From CBDCYS01 sp965226185 (lineage in GTDB: Bacteria > Acidobacteriota > Terriglobia > Bryobacterales > UBA6623): a stretch of 64,000 nucleotides of DNA. A program made the translations under genes and the position numbers. Position 1 is the stretch's first letter. Every line of letters begins with the position of its first letter. The stretch is from NCBI GenBank assembly GCA_965226185.1, contig CBDDCT010000005.1, positions 558,001 through 622,000 of the forward strand, read 5' to 3'. The notes below the pieces were generated by a model. The model had not been told where the DNA came from. It did not search any database and was given only the letters and a program-made list of their open reading frames with translations. This document shows, piece by piece, positions 46,029-55,092 of the stretch.

Positions 46029-47009
46029 ATGTCCAAGAATTCAATTTCCCGGCGCCATTTTCTCGGCGCCGCTGTTGCTTCAACCGTCACCGCCAGTGGC
46101 GCCAATCCTCGCATGGAGAGCGGCTTGCCGACCCGCGTCCTCGGCGGCACGGGTGAGCGGGTGTCGATGCTGGCTCTGGGCTGCGGCAGCCGTCTGGGGA
46201 TGTACAAGGAGGAAGACAAGGCCGTCGAGGTGCTCGACATGGCCATCAAAGCCGGCATCACCTACCTCGATACCGCACAAAACTACGGCGACGGAAAGAG
46301 CGAAAGCTGGGTCGGCCAAGCGATCAAGGGCCGCAGAAAAGGGCTCTTCCTGGCGACGAAGACCGGGGCCCGCACAGCCGACGATGTTCTGCGCCGCGCC
46401 GATGAGAGCTTGAAGCGCATGGGCGTCGACCAGATGGATCTGCTCCACATCCACAGCCTCGGGGGTCCCGAAGACCTGGCGGTCATCGAGAAGGAGGGGG
46501 TTATGGAAGCGCTCTACAAAGTGAAAGAGCGCGGCTTGGCGCGCTACATCGGCATCACTTCCCATACCGACCCCGAAACGCTGGCCAAAGCCCTGACGCG
46601 CTACGACGTCGACTGTACGCAAATGGCGCTGAACGCGGCCTTGCAGGGGATGAAGAGCGGTCCCGGCAAAATGGTCATCAATCCCGTCATGTCCACAAGT
46701 TTCGAGAAACTGGCCCTGCCGGTCGCAATAAAGAAGAACCTGGGCATCATCGCGATGAAAGCCTTTGGGCAAGAGGACATCATCGGCGAAGACGCCACTC
46801 CGGCGAAGCTGCTGCGTTACGCGCTTTCGCTGCCGGTTTCGATCGTGACCATGGGAGTCCCGAAGCACGAATACCTGCGCGAAAATCTGGCCACGGCCCG
46901 CAACTTCACGCCCATGCCGCCCGAGGAGATGAAGGAGTTCTCGCACCGCATGGCGGCCCGCTACAAGATGGCGCTCGATCGAAAGTTCGCCCGTCACATA
47001 GACGCCTAG
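46029..47009 (+). CDS. Aldo/keto reductase with Tat signal
   Basis: 326 residues from ATG 46029, chosen because a twin-arginine signal follows (SRRHFLGAAVAS). (beta/alpha)8 barrel with the AKR tetrad: Asp and Tyr in YLDTAQNYGDGKSE, Lys in FLATKTGART, His in LLHIHSLGG. Probably NADPH-dependent, although the Tat signal would place it in the periplasm, so a bound cofactor or another role is possible. A divergent gene, Rieske, lies upstream. Confidence 0.87.
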   Translation: MSKNSISRRHFLGAAVASTVTASGANPRMESGLPTRVLGGTGERVSMLALGCGSRLGMYKEEDKAVEVLDMAIKAGITYLDTAQNYGDGKSESWVGQAIKGRRKGLFLATKTGARTADDVLRRADESLKRMGVDQMDLLHIHSLGGPEDLAVIEKEGVMEALYKVKERGLARYIGITSHTDPETLAKALTRYDVDCTQMALNAALQGMKSGPGKMVINPVMSTSFEKLALPVAIKKNLGIIAMKAFGQEDIIGEDATPAKLLRYALSLPVSIVTMGVPKHEYLRENLATARNFTPMPPEEMKEFSHRMAARYKMALDRKFARHIDA

Positions 47010-47408
47010 CGCGAAGCCGGGGACGAAGATTCAGAGCCCTGACCGCAAGGGAAGGGTCCGTTGCTCAACGCTCGCCGGGTGACCAAGCAACTTCCCAGCG
47101 TCATCCAGCCAGAGCAACCAGAGCACCCCGTCGATCTCCGGCGAAGGATCCGAACGCAAGGCCGATGAGAGACAAGAGACGTTAGGGAGGCGTGAGCGGA
47201 CACCGGCGGATCAACAAGATTACGGGTATACTCGCATTCTTCCTAAGAGCTCCGCACGGCGTCCTCTCGGTCAAATCACCGAGACGGAGACATGGGTGCT
47301 TGCATACCGAGACAGTTTCGCTTATGATTTCTGAAACCCGTATGTGAAACCCGCGGCGACGAGAACCGTCCAATCATTAGGCCGCTGGATGCTGTGCTGG
47401 AGCGGGAC
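47010..47408. other. Intergenic, no gene recognised
   Basis: About 400 bp with no supported coding sequence. A GC-rich stretch around 47030-47058 could form a weak hairpin resembling REP-type repeats; nothing else stands out. Confidence 0.35.
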
Positions 47409-48032
47409 ATGGAGATTATCGGGAATCGAAAGTACCTGAACATCCCCGGCGGGAAAACGCACGAACTCCCCCCGCTGTTGCTGAAAGAGCGCACCACGCC
47501 GGCTCCGCTCGAGCAGATCGTCGCGCTTGCCGAGCAAATGGTTGAGACAGAAGCGCTCGGTCCCGAGATCAGGCGGGCCTCCTACGAAAACGCCAGCTCG
47601 TTCCAACAAAGAAAGTTCAACCTGGCGATCAATTTCGCCGAACACTACCTGCAGTTTCTGAGGCATTGGGACTGGGGCGAATCGATCGTTGAATGGATTC
47701 GGCAGTGTGAGACCACGTTCGAAAGCAAGCCCGCGCTGCGTCCTCTGATGCACGCCGACGTTTGGCCCTACGTGAATCACAGCAGTTTCGTAACTTTGCT
47801 CTCGGACAAGGCCGTGCCGAGCGGTCAGGTGAATCTGGAGAATGCGGTCGGTTTCCGGCTGACTTTCCGGCAGCCGCCGCCGATCGAGTGCCTCTCGGAC
47901 AATTTCCTGGTCTTCAACGCACCACTGGCGCAGAAGGCCTATCACACCTGGGCTGACGCGGCGAGACAGGGATCGCTTCCTCCCGAGCGCTTCCACTTTT
48001 TGGTGGTGGGAGAGGATATCAAACAGGTCTGA
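47409..48032 (+). CDS. Hypothetical protein
   Basis: 207 residues from ATG 47409, which has GGAG about 6 bp upstream; a GTG at 47394 would add five residues. No family recognised. It lacks a signal peptide and membrane helices and is mixed alpha/beta in composition. FNLAINFAEHYLQFLRHWDW, LRPLMHADVWPYVNHSSFVT and GFRLTFRQPPPIECLSDNFL look like ordered segments; the His residues in HADVWPYVNH could bind metal, but this is a guess. Confidence 0.6.
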   Translation: MEIIGNRKYLNIPGGKTHELPPLLLKERTTPAPLEQIVALAEQMVETEALGPEIRRASYENASSFQQRKFNLAINFAEHYLQFLRHWDWGESIVEWIRQCETTFESKPALRPLMHADVWPYVNHSSFVTLLSDKAVPSGQVNLENAVGFRLTFRQPPPIECLSDNFLVFNAPLAQKAYHTWADAARQGSLPPERFHFLVVGEDIKQV

Positions 48033-48060
48033 AGGCCGTTGAACCGTTGAGCCGTTGAGC
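48033..48060 (+). repeat. Short GTTGAGCC iterations
   Basis: Directly after the hypothetical gene the sequence repeats a 9-base CCGTTGAGC-like unit about three times. The same unit recurs more extensively at 51970-52043. Confidence 0.55.
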
Positions 48061-48286
48061 CGCGAAGCGGCGAGGGATTGTAGCCCAGGGTGGAGCGAAG
48101 CGGAACCCTGGGTGCGAAAACCATCAACGACAAGCCCTGGAAGGGGCGTAGGAGCAAACCGGCCCGTTCGCCTTCGCGCAGCGCCATATGCGGCGGGTGT
48201 TCAACAGATGCCCGAAACAAGACCACGCGCCATGCAACAAAAACTATCCGCGGAACTGCCAAGTAAACAGTACTGGCCAACCCCGC

Positions 48287-48808
48287 CTACTTCACGACTT
48301 CAAACTCAAACACCATCGCCTTGCCGCGAATCACGAAGCACAAATAGTGCTCCCAAAACTTGCGAAACGCGAACGAGTGGTTGACCGCCAGCTCGAAGCC
48401 AAGCAGTTTCCACAGGCGCAGCAGTTTGACTTGCAGGCGATTCTGGCGCAAGCGACAGCGCGTGTAGTAACCGAAGCCCGCATCATCGTCGGTGAAGTAG
48501 CGGAATGAGAAGCTGTTGAGGTGCCAGCGGTGGGTCGGGTCGCAGAACGAGCTGAAGTCGGTGTAGTGGGGAGTTTCGATGACGATCACCCCGCCCGCCC
48601 GCGTCAGGCGGTGCAGTTCCTCGATGGTCGAAACAACGTTTTCGACATGTTCGATGACGTGGACGACCCAAACCTTGTCGAACGAGTTGTCGCGAAACGG
48701 CAGGGCGCCGCTGTCGATGTTGCCAATCACATCGGCCGCGGTGTCGCGGTTCTGGTCGACACCGATCGCGCCAGGGCGCTTGTTTTGGCCGCAACCGAGG
48801 TCGAGGGT
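48287..48808 (-). CDS. Class I SAM-dependent methyltransferase
   Basis: 173 residues from ATG 48806-48808, since MTLDLGCGQNKRPGAIGVDQ begins right at SAM motif I; the longer frame adds 20 unlike residues. GALPFRDNSFDKVWVVHVIE holds motif III/IV and LTRAGGVIVIETPHYTDFSS the post-motif strand. Similar to small methyltransferases near cell-envelope genes; substrate unknown. Confidence 0.8.
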   Translation of the reverse strand, partial: TLDLGCGQNKRPGAIGVDQNRDTAADVIGNIDSGALPFRDNSFDKVWVVHVIEHVENVVSTIEELHRLTRAGGVIVIETPHYTDFSSFCDPTHRWHLNSFSFRYFTDDDAGFGYYTRCRLRQNRLQVKLLRLWKLLGFELAVNHSFAFRKFWEHYLCFVIRGKAMVFEFEVVK

Positions 48809-48854
48809 CATGGGGATGCTGCGCCGACTGATGTACGCCGGAACCGATGGGCTT

Positions 48855-48881
48855 GACCCCACCCTCACGGGCGGGGCTCTG
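48855..48881 (-). repeat. REP-like hairpin, family A, copy 3
   Basis: Diverged copy of the 5054-5080 hairpin: the loop changes from GCAA to GTGA, and one G-C pair in the stem is flipped to C-G, so pairing is kept. Confidence 0.6.
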
Positions 48882-48920
48882 AGTTTCGGTTTGAGAGTCC
48901 GCGGCCGGGCGACGAGTTGC

Positions 48921-50375
48921 CTACGTTCCAGCGTACTTCCAGCGCGTGCCTTCGCGGGTATCTTCCAGGATAACGCCGCGTTCTTTTAGTTCATCGCGAA
49001 TCTCATCCGAGCGCGCAAAGTCGCGAGACTTGCGGGCCTCGACGCGTTCGGCAATCAACCGACCGATTTCCTCTTCGGACACTCTCAAGGACACCTCGAC
49101 GGTGTCCTTCATGCCGGGCATAGCGTCGGCACCGGAAACGCTCAAAGGTACGGTTAGCACGTCAAAAATCGAATCGAACAGGTCCAAGACCGCCTTCGCT
49201 TCGGAAATGTTGTCCACACGAAACCCACCGTTGTCCATCCGGGTGTTCGTCTCGCGCAAGAACTCAAAGACCGCTCCGAGCGCCTGGGCCGTATTCAAAT
49301 CGTCGTCGAGACCGGCGTCAAACTGCCGCCGAGCTTTGTTCGCTAGATCGGTAATCTCCGTGCTCCGGCCTTCCGGGAATGTTTCCGTTTCGAGTCGTCG
49401 TTTGTAATTCCGCAATCTCTCGATCGCCGTGGCCGCGGCACGCAGGCCGTCAAAGGTAAAGTTCAATTGCCGCCGATGCGGCACCGAGGCCAGCAAATAC
49501 CGGATCCCTTCGGGCGAGAAACCCTTTTCAAGCAGGTCCCGCAGCGTATGAAAGTTGCCGAGCGACTTCGACATTTTCTGCCCGTCGACAAGCAAATGCT
49601 CGGCGTGCAGCCAGAAGCGGACGAAAGGCTTACCGGTAGCTCCTTCCGATTGCGCGATCTCGTTTTCGTGATGGGGGAAGACCAGGTCGACTCCGCCGGT
49701 GTGAATGTCGAATGTTTCCCCGAGGTACTTCATCCCCATCGCCGAGCATTCCAGATGCCATCCAGGCCGCCCGGCGCCGTAGGGACTGTCCCAGGAAGGC
49801 TCGCCCGGCGCGGCCGCCTTCCACAGCGCGAAATCGCGGGCATCGTCCTTTTCGTACTCGTCCTGATCGACCCTGGCGCCCGCTTTGATGCCCTTGACAT
49901 CGAGTTTGGAGAGCTTGCCGTAGCCGTCGAAATTTGCGATGCGGAAGTAAGTCGATCCGTCGCTTTGGTAGGTGTAACCGTTCTCATCGAGCCGCCGGAT
50001 CAGCTCGATCATGTCGCCGATGTGCTCGGTCGCCGGCGTGATCTTCTCGGGGCGCTCCAGGCGAAGCTTGGCCGTATCCTCTTCGAACCCGCGGACGTAA
50101 GCGGCGGTGTAGTCCTGTATCGACTGTCCGGCTTTCTGGGCATTGGCGATGATCTTGTCATCCACGTCGGTGACGTTCATGACGTGGAGCAGTTCATAGC
50201 CCGAATGCCGCAAGTGACGGCGCAAAATATCCTGGAACATGAACGTCCGGAGATTGCCGATATGCGCGTGGTCGTAGACCGTGGGGCCGCAAGAGTAGAT
50301 GCGCACGGTCTTTCCATCGGCGGGAACGAAAGGCTCGAGAGTGCGAGTCAGCGTGTTGTAGAGGTGAAGAGGCAT
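48921..50375 (-). CDS. cysS: Cysteinyl-tRNA synthetase
   Basis: 484 residues, class Ia synthetase charging tRNA-Cys. CGPTVYDHAHIGNLRTFMFQ contains the HIGH-type signature and the first zinc Cys; the other zinc ligands are in GWHLECSAMGMKYLG and FPHHENEIAQSEG. KMSKSLGNFHTLRDL is the KMSKS loop. A C-terminal DALR helical domain follows. Essential housekeeping gene; usual length. On the same strand as rnhA and dusB. Confidence 0.97.
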   Translation of the reverse strand: MPLHLYNTLTRTLEPFVPADGKTVRIYSCGPTVYDHAHIGNLRTFMFQDILRRHLRHSGYELLHVMNVTDVDDKIIANAQKAGQSIQDYTAAYVRGFEEDTAKLRLERPEKITPATEHIGDMIELIRRLDENGYTYQSDGSTYFRIANFDGYGKLSKLDVKGIKAGARVDQDEYEKDDARDFALWKAAAPGEPSWDSPYGAGRPGWHLECSAMGMKYLGETFDIHTGGVDLVFPHHENEIAQSEGATGKPFVRFWLHAEHLLVDGQKMSKSLGNFHTLRDLLEKGFSPEGIRYLLASVPHRRQLNFTFDGLRAAATAIERLRNYKRRLETETFPEGRSTEITDLANKARRQFDAGLDDDLNTAQALGAVFEFLRETNTRMDNGGFRVDNISEAKAVLDLFDSIFDVLTVPLSVSGADAMPGMKDTVEVSLRVSEEEIGRLIAERVEARKSRDFARSDEIRDELKERGVILEDTREGTRWKYAGT

Positions 50376-50495
50376 CTCTGTTTACGATGTCGGGTTCCAG
50401 GTATCGGCTGAAAACTCTCGGGATGAGATCGGGGGAGGCGCCGACTTGGTTTTATCCGTGCGCCTAACGCTCTAATGCAGCGGCTTCGTATCCCC

Positions 50496-50939
50496 CTAGT
50501 GCGAACTACTCTGCCTCAGCGCCGCTTCGCGCGCCAGCTCATCACAGCGGTTGTTGTCGGCGTGACCGGCGTGCCCCTTGACCCACTTCCATTTCATATC
50601 GTGGCGCGAGACGGCCTGGTCGAGTTTTTTCCACAGGTCGACGTTCTTGACGGGCTTTTTCGCTGAGGTGATCCAACCACGCCGCTTCCAGTTGTGAATC
50701 CAGGTTGTGATGCCGTTCTTGACGTATTCGGAGTCGATCTCGACGCTAATCTCACAGCGCTCCTTGAGCGTATCGAGGCTGGCGATCACGGCCATCAGTT
50801 CCATGCGGTTGTTGGTGGTGTGCTGCTCCGATCCCCAAAGCTCCTTGGAATGGCCGCCGAAGCGCAGGATCGCCGCCCAGCCGCCTCGTCCCGGGTTACC
50901 CAAACAAGACCCGTCGGTGATCAGGGTAACGGCCTTCAT
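50496..50939 (-). CDS. rnhA: Ribonuclease HI
   Basis: 147 residues. All four metal-binding acids are present: Asp9 (LITDGSCLGNPG), Glu47 (NNRMELMAVI), Asp69 (SVEIDSEYV) and Asp133 (NNRCDELAREA), plus His123 in the KGHAGH loop. It cleaves RNA in RNA-DNA hybrids. Its ATG overlaps the dusB stop (ATGA), so the two are co-translated. Confidence 0.96.
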   Translation of the reverse strand: MKAVTLITDGSCLGNPGRGGWAAILRFGGHSKELWGSEQHTTNNRMELMAVIASLDTLKERCEISVEIDSEYVKNGITTWIHNWKRRGWITSAKKPVKNVDLWKKLDQAVSRHDMKWKWVKGHAGHADNNRCDELAREAALRQSSSH

Positions 50940-51955
50940 GCGGCGTGAGTCAGGGCCTCGTCAAAGAACTCGTCCACGCGGAGGCGCACCTCTTCCGCCG
51001 TCTGGCAGGCGTAGATCGTCTTTCGTAATTGCGCGCCGTTGCGCACGCCGCGCGTGAACTGACTGGCGAATTGCTTCATCTTGCCGCGGATGTCGCCGGA
51101 AACCTTGTCCGGCTGCTGAACCAGCATGCTGTAGTAGTCGCGGATCATGTGGTAGCGGTCGCGTTCGCTGGGCTCGTCGTAGCTGCCGCTCGCGATGTAC
51201 TGCTGAGTCTGGCGGAAAATCCAGGGGTTCGTCGGCGCCGCCCGGCCGATCATCACTCCGTCGCAGCCGGTGTATTCAAACATGCGAACGGCGTCTTCGG
51301 GAGCGAACACGTCGCCGTTGCCAATCACCGGAATCTTGACGGCTTGCTTCACTTCGGCGATCAAGTCCCAGTTGGACTTCCCGGCGTATCCCTGCTCGCG
51401 CGTGCGCCCGTGCAGCGCAACCGCTTGCAAACCGCAATCCTCGGCCAGCCGCGCCATCTGGACCGCCACGATCTCGTCGTCGCTCCAGCCCGTCCGAAAT
51501 TTGCAAGTGAACGGAATCTTCACCGCCGCGCGGACTGTCCGGAGAATCCTCTCGACCAGTGGCAGGTCCCGCAGCAGCCCCGAGCCCCCGTTGCACTTCA
51601 CGACCTTCTTGACCGGGCAGCCGAAGTTCAGGTCAACGGTGTCAAAGCCGTGGCTTTCGACAACGCGCGCGGCCTCCGCCATCACCTCGGGGTCGGCTCC
51701 GAATAGCTGGGCCGAAATCGGGTGCTCGTCGGGTTCGTAGTAGAGGTAGCGGAAGCTCCGCCTGCCCTTCTTTGGGCTGCGGCCATAGGCCATAATCCCG
51801 TGCGAGCTGGTGAACTCGGTCATCATCAGCCCGCAGCCGCCCAGACCGCGAATGAAGCGCCGGAAGACAGTATCGGTGACGCCCGCCATGGGTGCTAGTA
51901 CCATGGCCGGCTGGACGGTCACTTGACCGATCTGAAGCTGCGTGGGAAGGCCCAA
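50936..51955 (-). CDS. dusB: tRNA-dihydrouridine synthase
   Basis: 339 residues, FMN-dependent TIM barrel. LAPMAGVTDTVFRRFIRGLG starts the barrel, NFGCPVKKVVKCNGGSGLLR holds the catalytic Cys, and VIGNGDVFAPEDAVRM and DGVMIGRAAPTNPWIFRQ are the FMN phosphate-binding loops. It reduces uridines in the D-loop of tRNA. First gene of a dusB-rnhA pair. Confidence 0.93.
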   Translation of the reverse strand: MGLPTQLQIGQVTVQPAMVLAPMAGVTDTVFRRFIRGLGGCGLMMTEFTSSHGIMAYGRSPKKGRRSFRYLYYEPDEHPISAQLFGADPEVMAEAARVVESHGFDTVDLNFGCPVKKVVKCNGGSGLLRDLPLVERILRTVRAAVKIPFTCKFRTGWSDDEIVAVQMARLAEDCGLQAVALHGRTREQGYAGKSNWDLIAEVKQAVKIPVIGNGDVFAPEDAVRMFEYTGCDGVMIGRAAPTNPWIFRQTQQYIASGSYDEPSERDRYHMIRDYYSMLVQQPDKVSGDIRGKMKQFASQFTRGVRNGAQLRKTIYACQTAEEVRLRVDEFFDEALTHAA

Positions 51956-52087
51956 ACGATTAGTTTAACAACGTTGAGCCGTTGCTCCGTTGAGCTGTTG
52001 AGCCGTTCTCCGTTGTTCGGCTAAGCTGTTGAGCCGTGGCGCCGCTTTGCGCCCCCGGTCCGTCAAACCCCTCCTTCCACAACGCAA
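51956..52087 (+). repeat. GTTGAGCC-type iterations in intergenic region
   Basis: From about 51970 to 52043 the unit GTTGAGCCGTT recurs at least five times with small changes. It lies upstream of dusB, so it may affect its leader; more likely it is slippage-prone filler. Confidence 0.6.
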
Positions 52088-53191
52088 TTACGAAACCTGC
52101 ATTACGGGCTCGCCGAGCGCGTCCATGATGGGCCTCACGCCCAAGCCGGGCGCCGCCGGGGCGGCCATGCGGCCGTTGACGCGTTCGGGTGCGCCCTCGG
52201 CGGTGCTGACGGTGACGTAGCTATTGAAATCGGTCGCGGTGAACAGGAATTCCGTCGGTGTACTGTGGGCCAAGTGAGCGATGGCGGCGGTAGTAATGTC
52301 CCCTCCCCAGCTATCCTCGATTGTCATCGCGATGCCGAGCGAAACGCAAAGATCCCTCGCTTGCCGGGCCCGCGTGAGGCCGCCAAACTTGCCGATCTTG
52401 ATGTTGACGACATCCATGCCTTGATCGCCGGCCGCGCGCAGCAGAGCGTCAATCCCGTCAATCGATTCGTCCAGGACGAAGGGATGGTTCGTGCGGCGGC
52501 GAATCGAGAGGCAATCTTCATAGCGCAAACAAGGCTGTTCGATGTAGACGTCCACATCGCTCACGCCGCGCACAACGCGGGCGGCATCGTGGGCGAGCCA
52601 GCCGGTGTTGGCGTCGGCCACCAGGATATCGCCGCGCTCCAGTACGCGCGAGACCGCCTGAATGCGCTCAATGTCGGTTTGAGGATCGGCGCCCACTTTA
52701 AGCTGAAAGCGGTGATAGCCTTCCGCGCGATACGCGGCCACGTTCTCGGCCATTTCTTCTGGAGACCGCTGCGAGATCGCGCGGTAGAGAACGAAGTCTT
52801 CCCCGTAGCGCCCGCCAAGCAGCGTACAGACGGGCAGCCCGCAACTTTGCCCGAGAATATCCCAGCAAGCCATGTCAATCGCGGATTTTGCGTAAGGGTG
52901 CCCTTTGAGCGCCGCGTCCATGCGGCGATTCAGGCGCTCGAGCTGGGCCGGATCCTCGCCGATTAATTGAGGCGCCAGCTCGCCGATCCCGGTGCGCGCG
53001 CCCGCCGCGTAAGCCGGCAGATACGCCGGGCCCAGCGGACAAACCTCGCCATGGCCCGCCAGACCAGCATCCGTTTCCACCCGAACGATCGTGCTGTCAA
53101 AGACAGAGACCGACTTTCCGCCCGACCAGTTGTAGCTCCCCTCATGCAACGGAAGGTCGACTTGGTAAACCAGGATCTTCTTGATCTTCAT
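52088..53191 (-). CDS. Enolase-superfamily dehydratase/epimerase (MLE subgroup)
   Basis: 367 residues from ATG 53189-53191 (MKIKKILVYQVDLPLHEGSY). Enolase-superfamily capping domain then barrel. Catalytic and metal residues visible: Lys165 in RFQLKVGADP (a single Lys where many MLE proteins have KxK), Asp193 and Asn195 in VADANTGW, Glu218 in YIEQPC, Asp241 in VLDES, and Lys265 in VVNIKIGKFGG. The Gln-Leu-Lys form resembles cis-3-hydroxy-L-proline dehydratases, so that activity is my best guess; dipeptide epimerase or mandelate-racemase-like activity is possible. Confidence 0.8.
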   Translation of the reverse strand: MKIKKILVYQVDLPLHEGSYNWSGGKSVSVFDSTIVRVETDAGLAGHGEVCPLGPAYLPAYAAGARTGIGELAPQLIGEDPAQLERLNRRMDAALKGHPYAKSAIDMACWDILGQSCGLPVCTLLGGRYGEDFVLYRAISQRSPEEMAENVAAYRAEGYHRFQLKVGADPQTDIERIQAVSRVLERGDILVADANTGWLAHDAARVVRGVSDVDVYIEQPCLRYEDCLSIRRRTNHPFVLDESIDGIDALLRAAGDQGMDVVNIKIGKFGGLTRARQARDLCVSLGIAMTIEDSWGGDITTAAIAHLAHSTPTEFLFTATDFNSYVTVSTAEGAPERVNGRMAAPAAPGLGVRPIMDALGEPVMQVS

Positions 53192-53369
53192 GGATTGGGC
53201 GCCGACGACGGCAGTTCGCGTGCAAATGATGAGTTTCGCGCACCCAAGGCAAGAACGCAAACCCGCCCGCTGGGTCCGCGCTCAGCCGAAACTTGCTGCG
53301 ACGGGGCGGTCACAACCGCGGATCGCATCATCCAAAAACGGCACTTAGCCCGATGTCGTCCCGCCTCAA

Positions 53370-53542
53370 CTGGAAATTGGAGAGAGCGTTCCAACGTTGC
53401 GTCAAGCGACGCGGACGGGCCGTCCGCTGGGTAATCAGGAGTTCATCTCGGCGCTCGAAGCGCGTCTGCAGAGAACGCTGACGAGGCAAGAACCAGGGCC
53501 AGCGCCGCCGAAACCCCTCGCCGCCACCGCGAAAATGAATTA
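53370..53542 (+). pseudogene. RAYT (REP-associated tyrosine transposase) C-terminal remnant
   Basis: In the frame ending at TAA 53540-53542 the translation gives RQATRTGRPLGNQEFISALE followed by a Gln/Pro-rich tail, the C-terminal signature of Y1 transposases of the RAYT group. The catalytic HUH and Tyr region is absent. RAYTs mobilise REP hairpins, two families of which are present in this window. Confidence 0.6.
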
Positions 53543-53602
53543 AGGTGACTAGTCCTGTCCCTCTGTCGCCTGTCCCCCTGGGACTGCTATCCATACCCCA
53601 TT

Positions 53603-53732
53603 TGGGCCGCAGGGCATGCGCCAGTCACCAAGTTCAAAGAAAATAACCCCCGTGTTTTCAATCAACTTCCCAGCTCAGGGGTTGACACTCGAAATTGCCC
53701 CGCTATGCTGATAGCGGGTCAATCAATCGGGT
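53603..53732 (+). repeat. Direct repeat, left copy, with promoter and operator
   Basis: About 130 bp that recur at 55415-55544 at roughly 85 percent identity by eye. Both copies hold a common AT-rich block, a TTGACA -35 box and a palindromic operator. They bracket the three-gene module. Confidence 0.8.
53682..53722 (+). promoter_or_regulatory. Sigma-70 promoter with overlapping palindromic operator (left)
   Basis: TTGACA at 53682-53687 and TATGCT at 53704-53709 with 16-bp spacing. A 12-bp inverted repeat with a GCTG centre covers the -10 box (53695-53722, one mismatch), so a bound repressor would block transcription. Confidence 0.7.
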
Positions 53733-53995
53733 GCTGCCCTAAGAGTGCGTTGCTGCGAAAACTCAACCCATCGGCCAAAGGTGGGAAGAAGACGGCACAG
53801 CGCGGGCCTGAATATTTTCTCAAGATCACAGGGATGCGGAAGAAGCACACGGGCGGCAGACCCCCGAAAGACTCGTTGTCCCCGCGCCAGGGGGCGGCGA
53901 AACAGAAAACTACTTGACAGAACAGTTTAGATATGCGTAAACTTTAGTTTGTACAGGTATAGGTATGCCTAAATTGCTAGAGGTCGGCTCTGGCG

Positions 53996-54475
53996 ATGCT
54001 CAGCAAAACATACATCGTCACGCGCATAGAGCTGCTGAAGATGTCAGCTCGGCGAGCCGTTGTGTTTTTGTGCTGCCAAGAAGACAATGAGATTGACGCG
54101 GCTGTAGTATTCGCAGGCTTAGACGATAAGAAGGACCGAGACCGTAGGAGTCGATTTGAGCATTGGATTGACGGTGGCACAAACAACAAATGGTTCCATG
54201 GCTTCAACGAAGAAGGCTATAGGGAATGCTTCGTATTTAAGTGGAAGGCAAAACGACAACACCATCGTTTATATGGCTTTCTTTGTCACCCCATGCCACG
54301 CACCAATCGGAGGTTTCAGCTTTGCGTTCTTGTCTCACACGCCAAGAAGAATCAGAGAGAGACAAATAAAACCGAGTTGGATGGAGTCAAGGCTTTACAC
54401 TGTGACCCTTCGGTGTATGCGGCCATCACAACGGAGTTTCCAGATAATGGAGGTAGTGAACCGTGGGTGAACTAA
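53996..54475 (+). CDS. RelE/HigB-like toxin candidate
   Basis: 159 residues. The C-terminal half has RECFVFKWKAKRQHHRLYGF, RRFQLCVLVSHAKKNQRETN and KTELDGVKALHCDPSVYAAI, which follow the strand-strand-helix order and the basic KK..T pattern of HigB/Gp49-type mRNA interferase toxins. The next gene is an XRE regulator whose GTG start overlaps the 3' end by 13 bp, the toxin-first order typical of HigBA. The segment is AT-richer than its neighbours, suggesting transfer. Assignment rests on pattern and context. Confidence 0.65.
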   Translation: MLSKTYIVTRIELLKMSARRAVVFLCCQEDNEIDAAVVFAGLDDKKDRDRRSRFEHWIDGGTNNKWFHGFNEEGYRECFVFKWKAKRQHHRLYGFLCHPMPRTNRRFQLCVLVSHAKKNQRETNKTELDGVKALHCDPSVYAAITTEFPDNGGSEPWVN

Positions 54476-55092
54476 AGCATTGGACTGAACGGAGCACAGA
54501 CGATTTTCTGTATAAGATTGGCTGGGATTTCGTCGCTCAAATTGAGAGATTGATAGATTCAGGAGAAACTACCCAAGCGGCCCTTGCCGAGAAGCTGGGG
54601 GTCTCGAAGGGCCGCGTTTCGCAGGTCTTGAACAATCCGGGAAATATCACCCTCAAGAATATTGTGCGCTACGCTCGTGCCCTGGGCAAGAAGGTATCCA
54701 TTGTTGCCTACGATGACGGTGACCCTGACAATCACAAGGGCCCAGTTAACTCTGAGATTTTTTTGACTTGCTGGGAACGCGCTGGGGGGCCCGCCGATTT
54801 TTTTTCATTGAATGATGGCAGTTCGTATACTACTGTGCTTTCGTTGCCAGACAACCGACCAAACCTTCAGGGGGTGCTAGGGGGTGGGGTTGACAGCAGC
54901 GCCGGCACGCTGCTTACCTTCGGTGTGCGTAACGATGTACCTGCGAAACAGTCCGGAGCCGGGCTTCTCGGCATCCTCGGGGATGCCCTCGAAGAAAGCA
55001 CTCGAGAACAGTTCAAGACGGCGGAGAATTCTGATTTCTTTAACCACGCCAACGTGGGACGTGACGTGGGACGTGTTTTGGAGTACATTTAA
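54463..55092 (+). CDS. XRE-family HTH protein, antitoxin candidate
   Basis: 209 residues from GTG 54463, with GGAGGT 8 bp upstream. The N-terminal 90 residues hold a Cro/C1-type helix-turn-helix (TTQAALAEKLGVSKGRVSQV) and LKNIVRYARALGKKVSIVAY. The C-terminal 110 residues are of unknown fold, much longer than in small antitoxins (DFFSLNDGSSYTTVLSLPDN). Overlaps the toxin-like gene before it and the small gene after it. Probably binds the palindromic operators of the repeats and neutralises the upstream protein; both are inferences. Confidence 0.7.
   Translation: MGELKHWTERSTDDFLYKIGWDFVAQIERLIDSGETTQAALAEKLGVSKGRVSQVLNNPGNITLKNIVRYARALGKKVSIVAYDDGDPDNHKGPVNSEIFLTCWERAGGPADFFSLNDGSSYTTVLSLPDNRPNLQGVLGGGVDSSAGTLLTFGVRNDVPAKQSGAGLLGILGDALEESTREQFKTAENSDFFNHANVGRDVGRVLEYI

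Noticed and set aside
51970..52043. CRISPR-like short repeats
   Set aside because: The repeated unit is 9-11 bp with no unique spacers of constant length and no cas genes nearby.
53705..53917. 70-codon frame starting inside the left operator
   Set aside because: The start codon lies in the palindrome at the -10 box, upstream of the expected transcription start, and the product has no recognised family.
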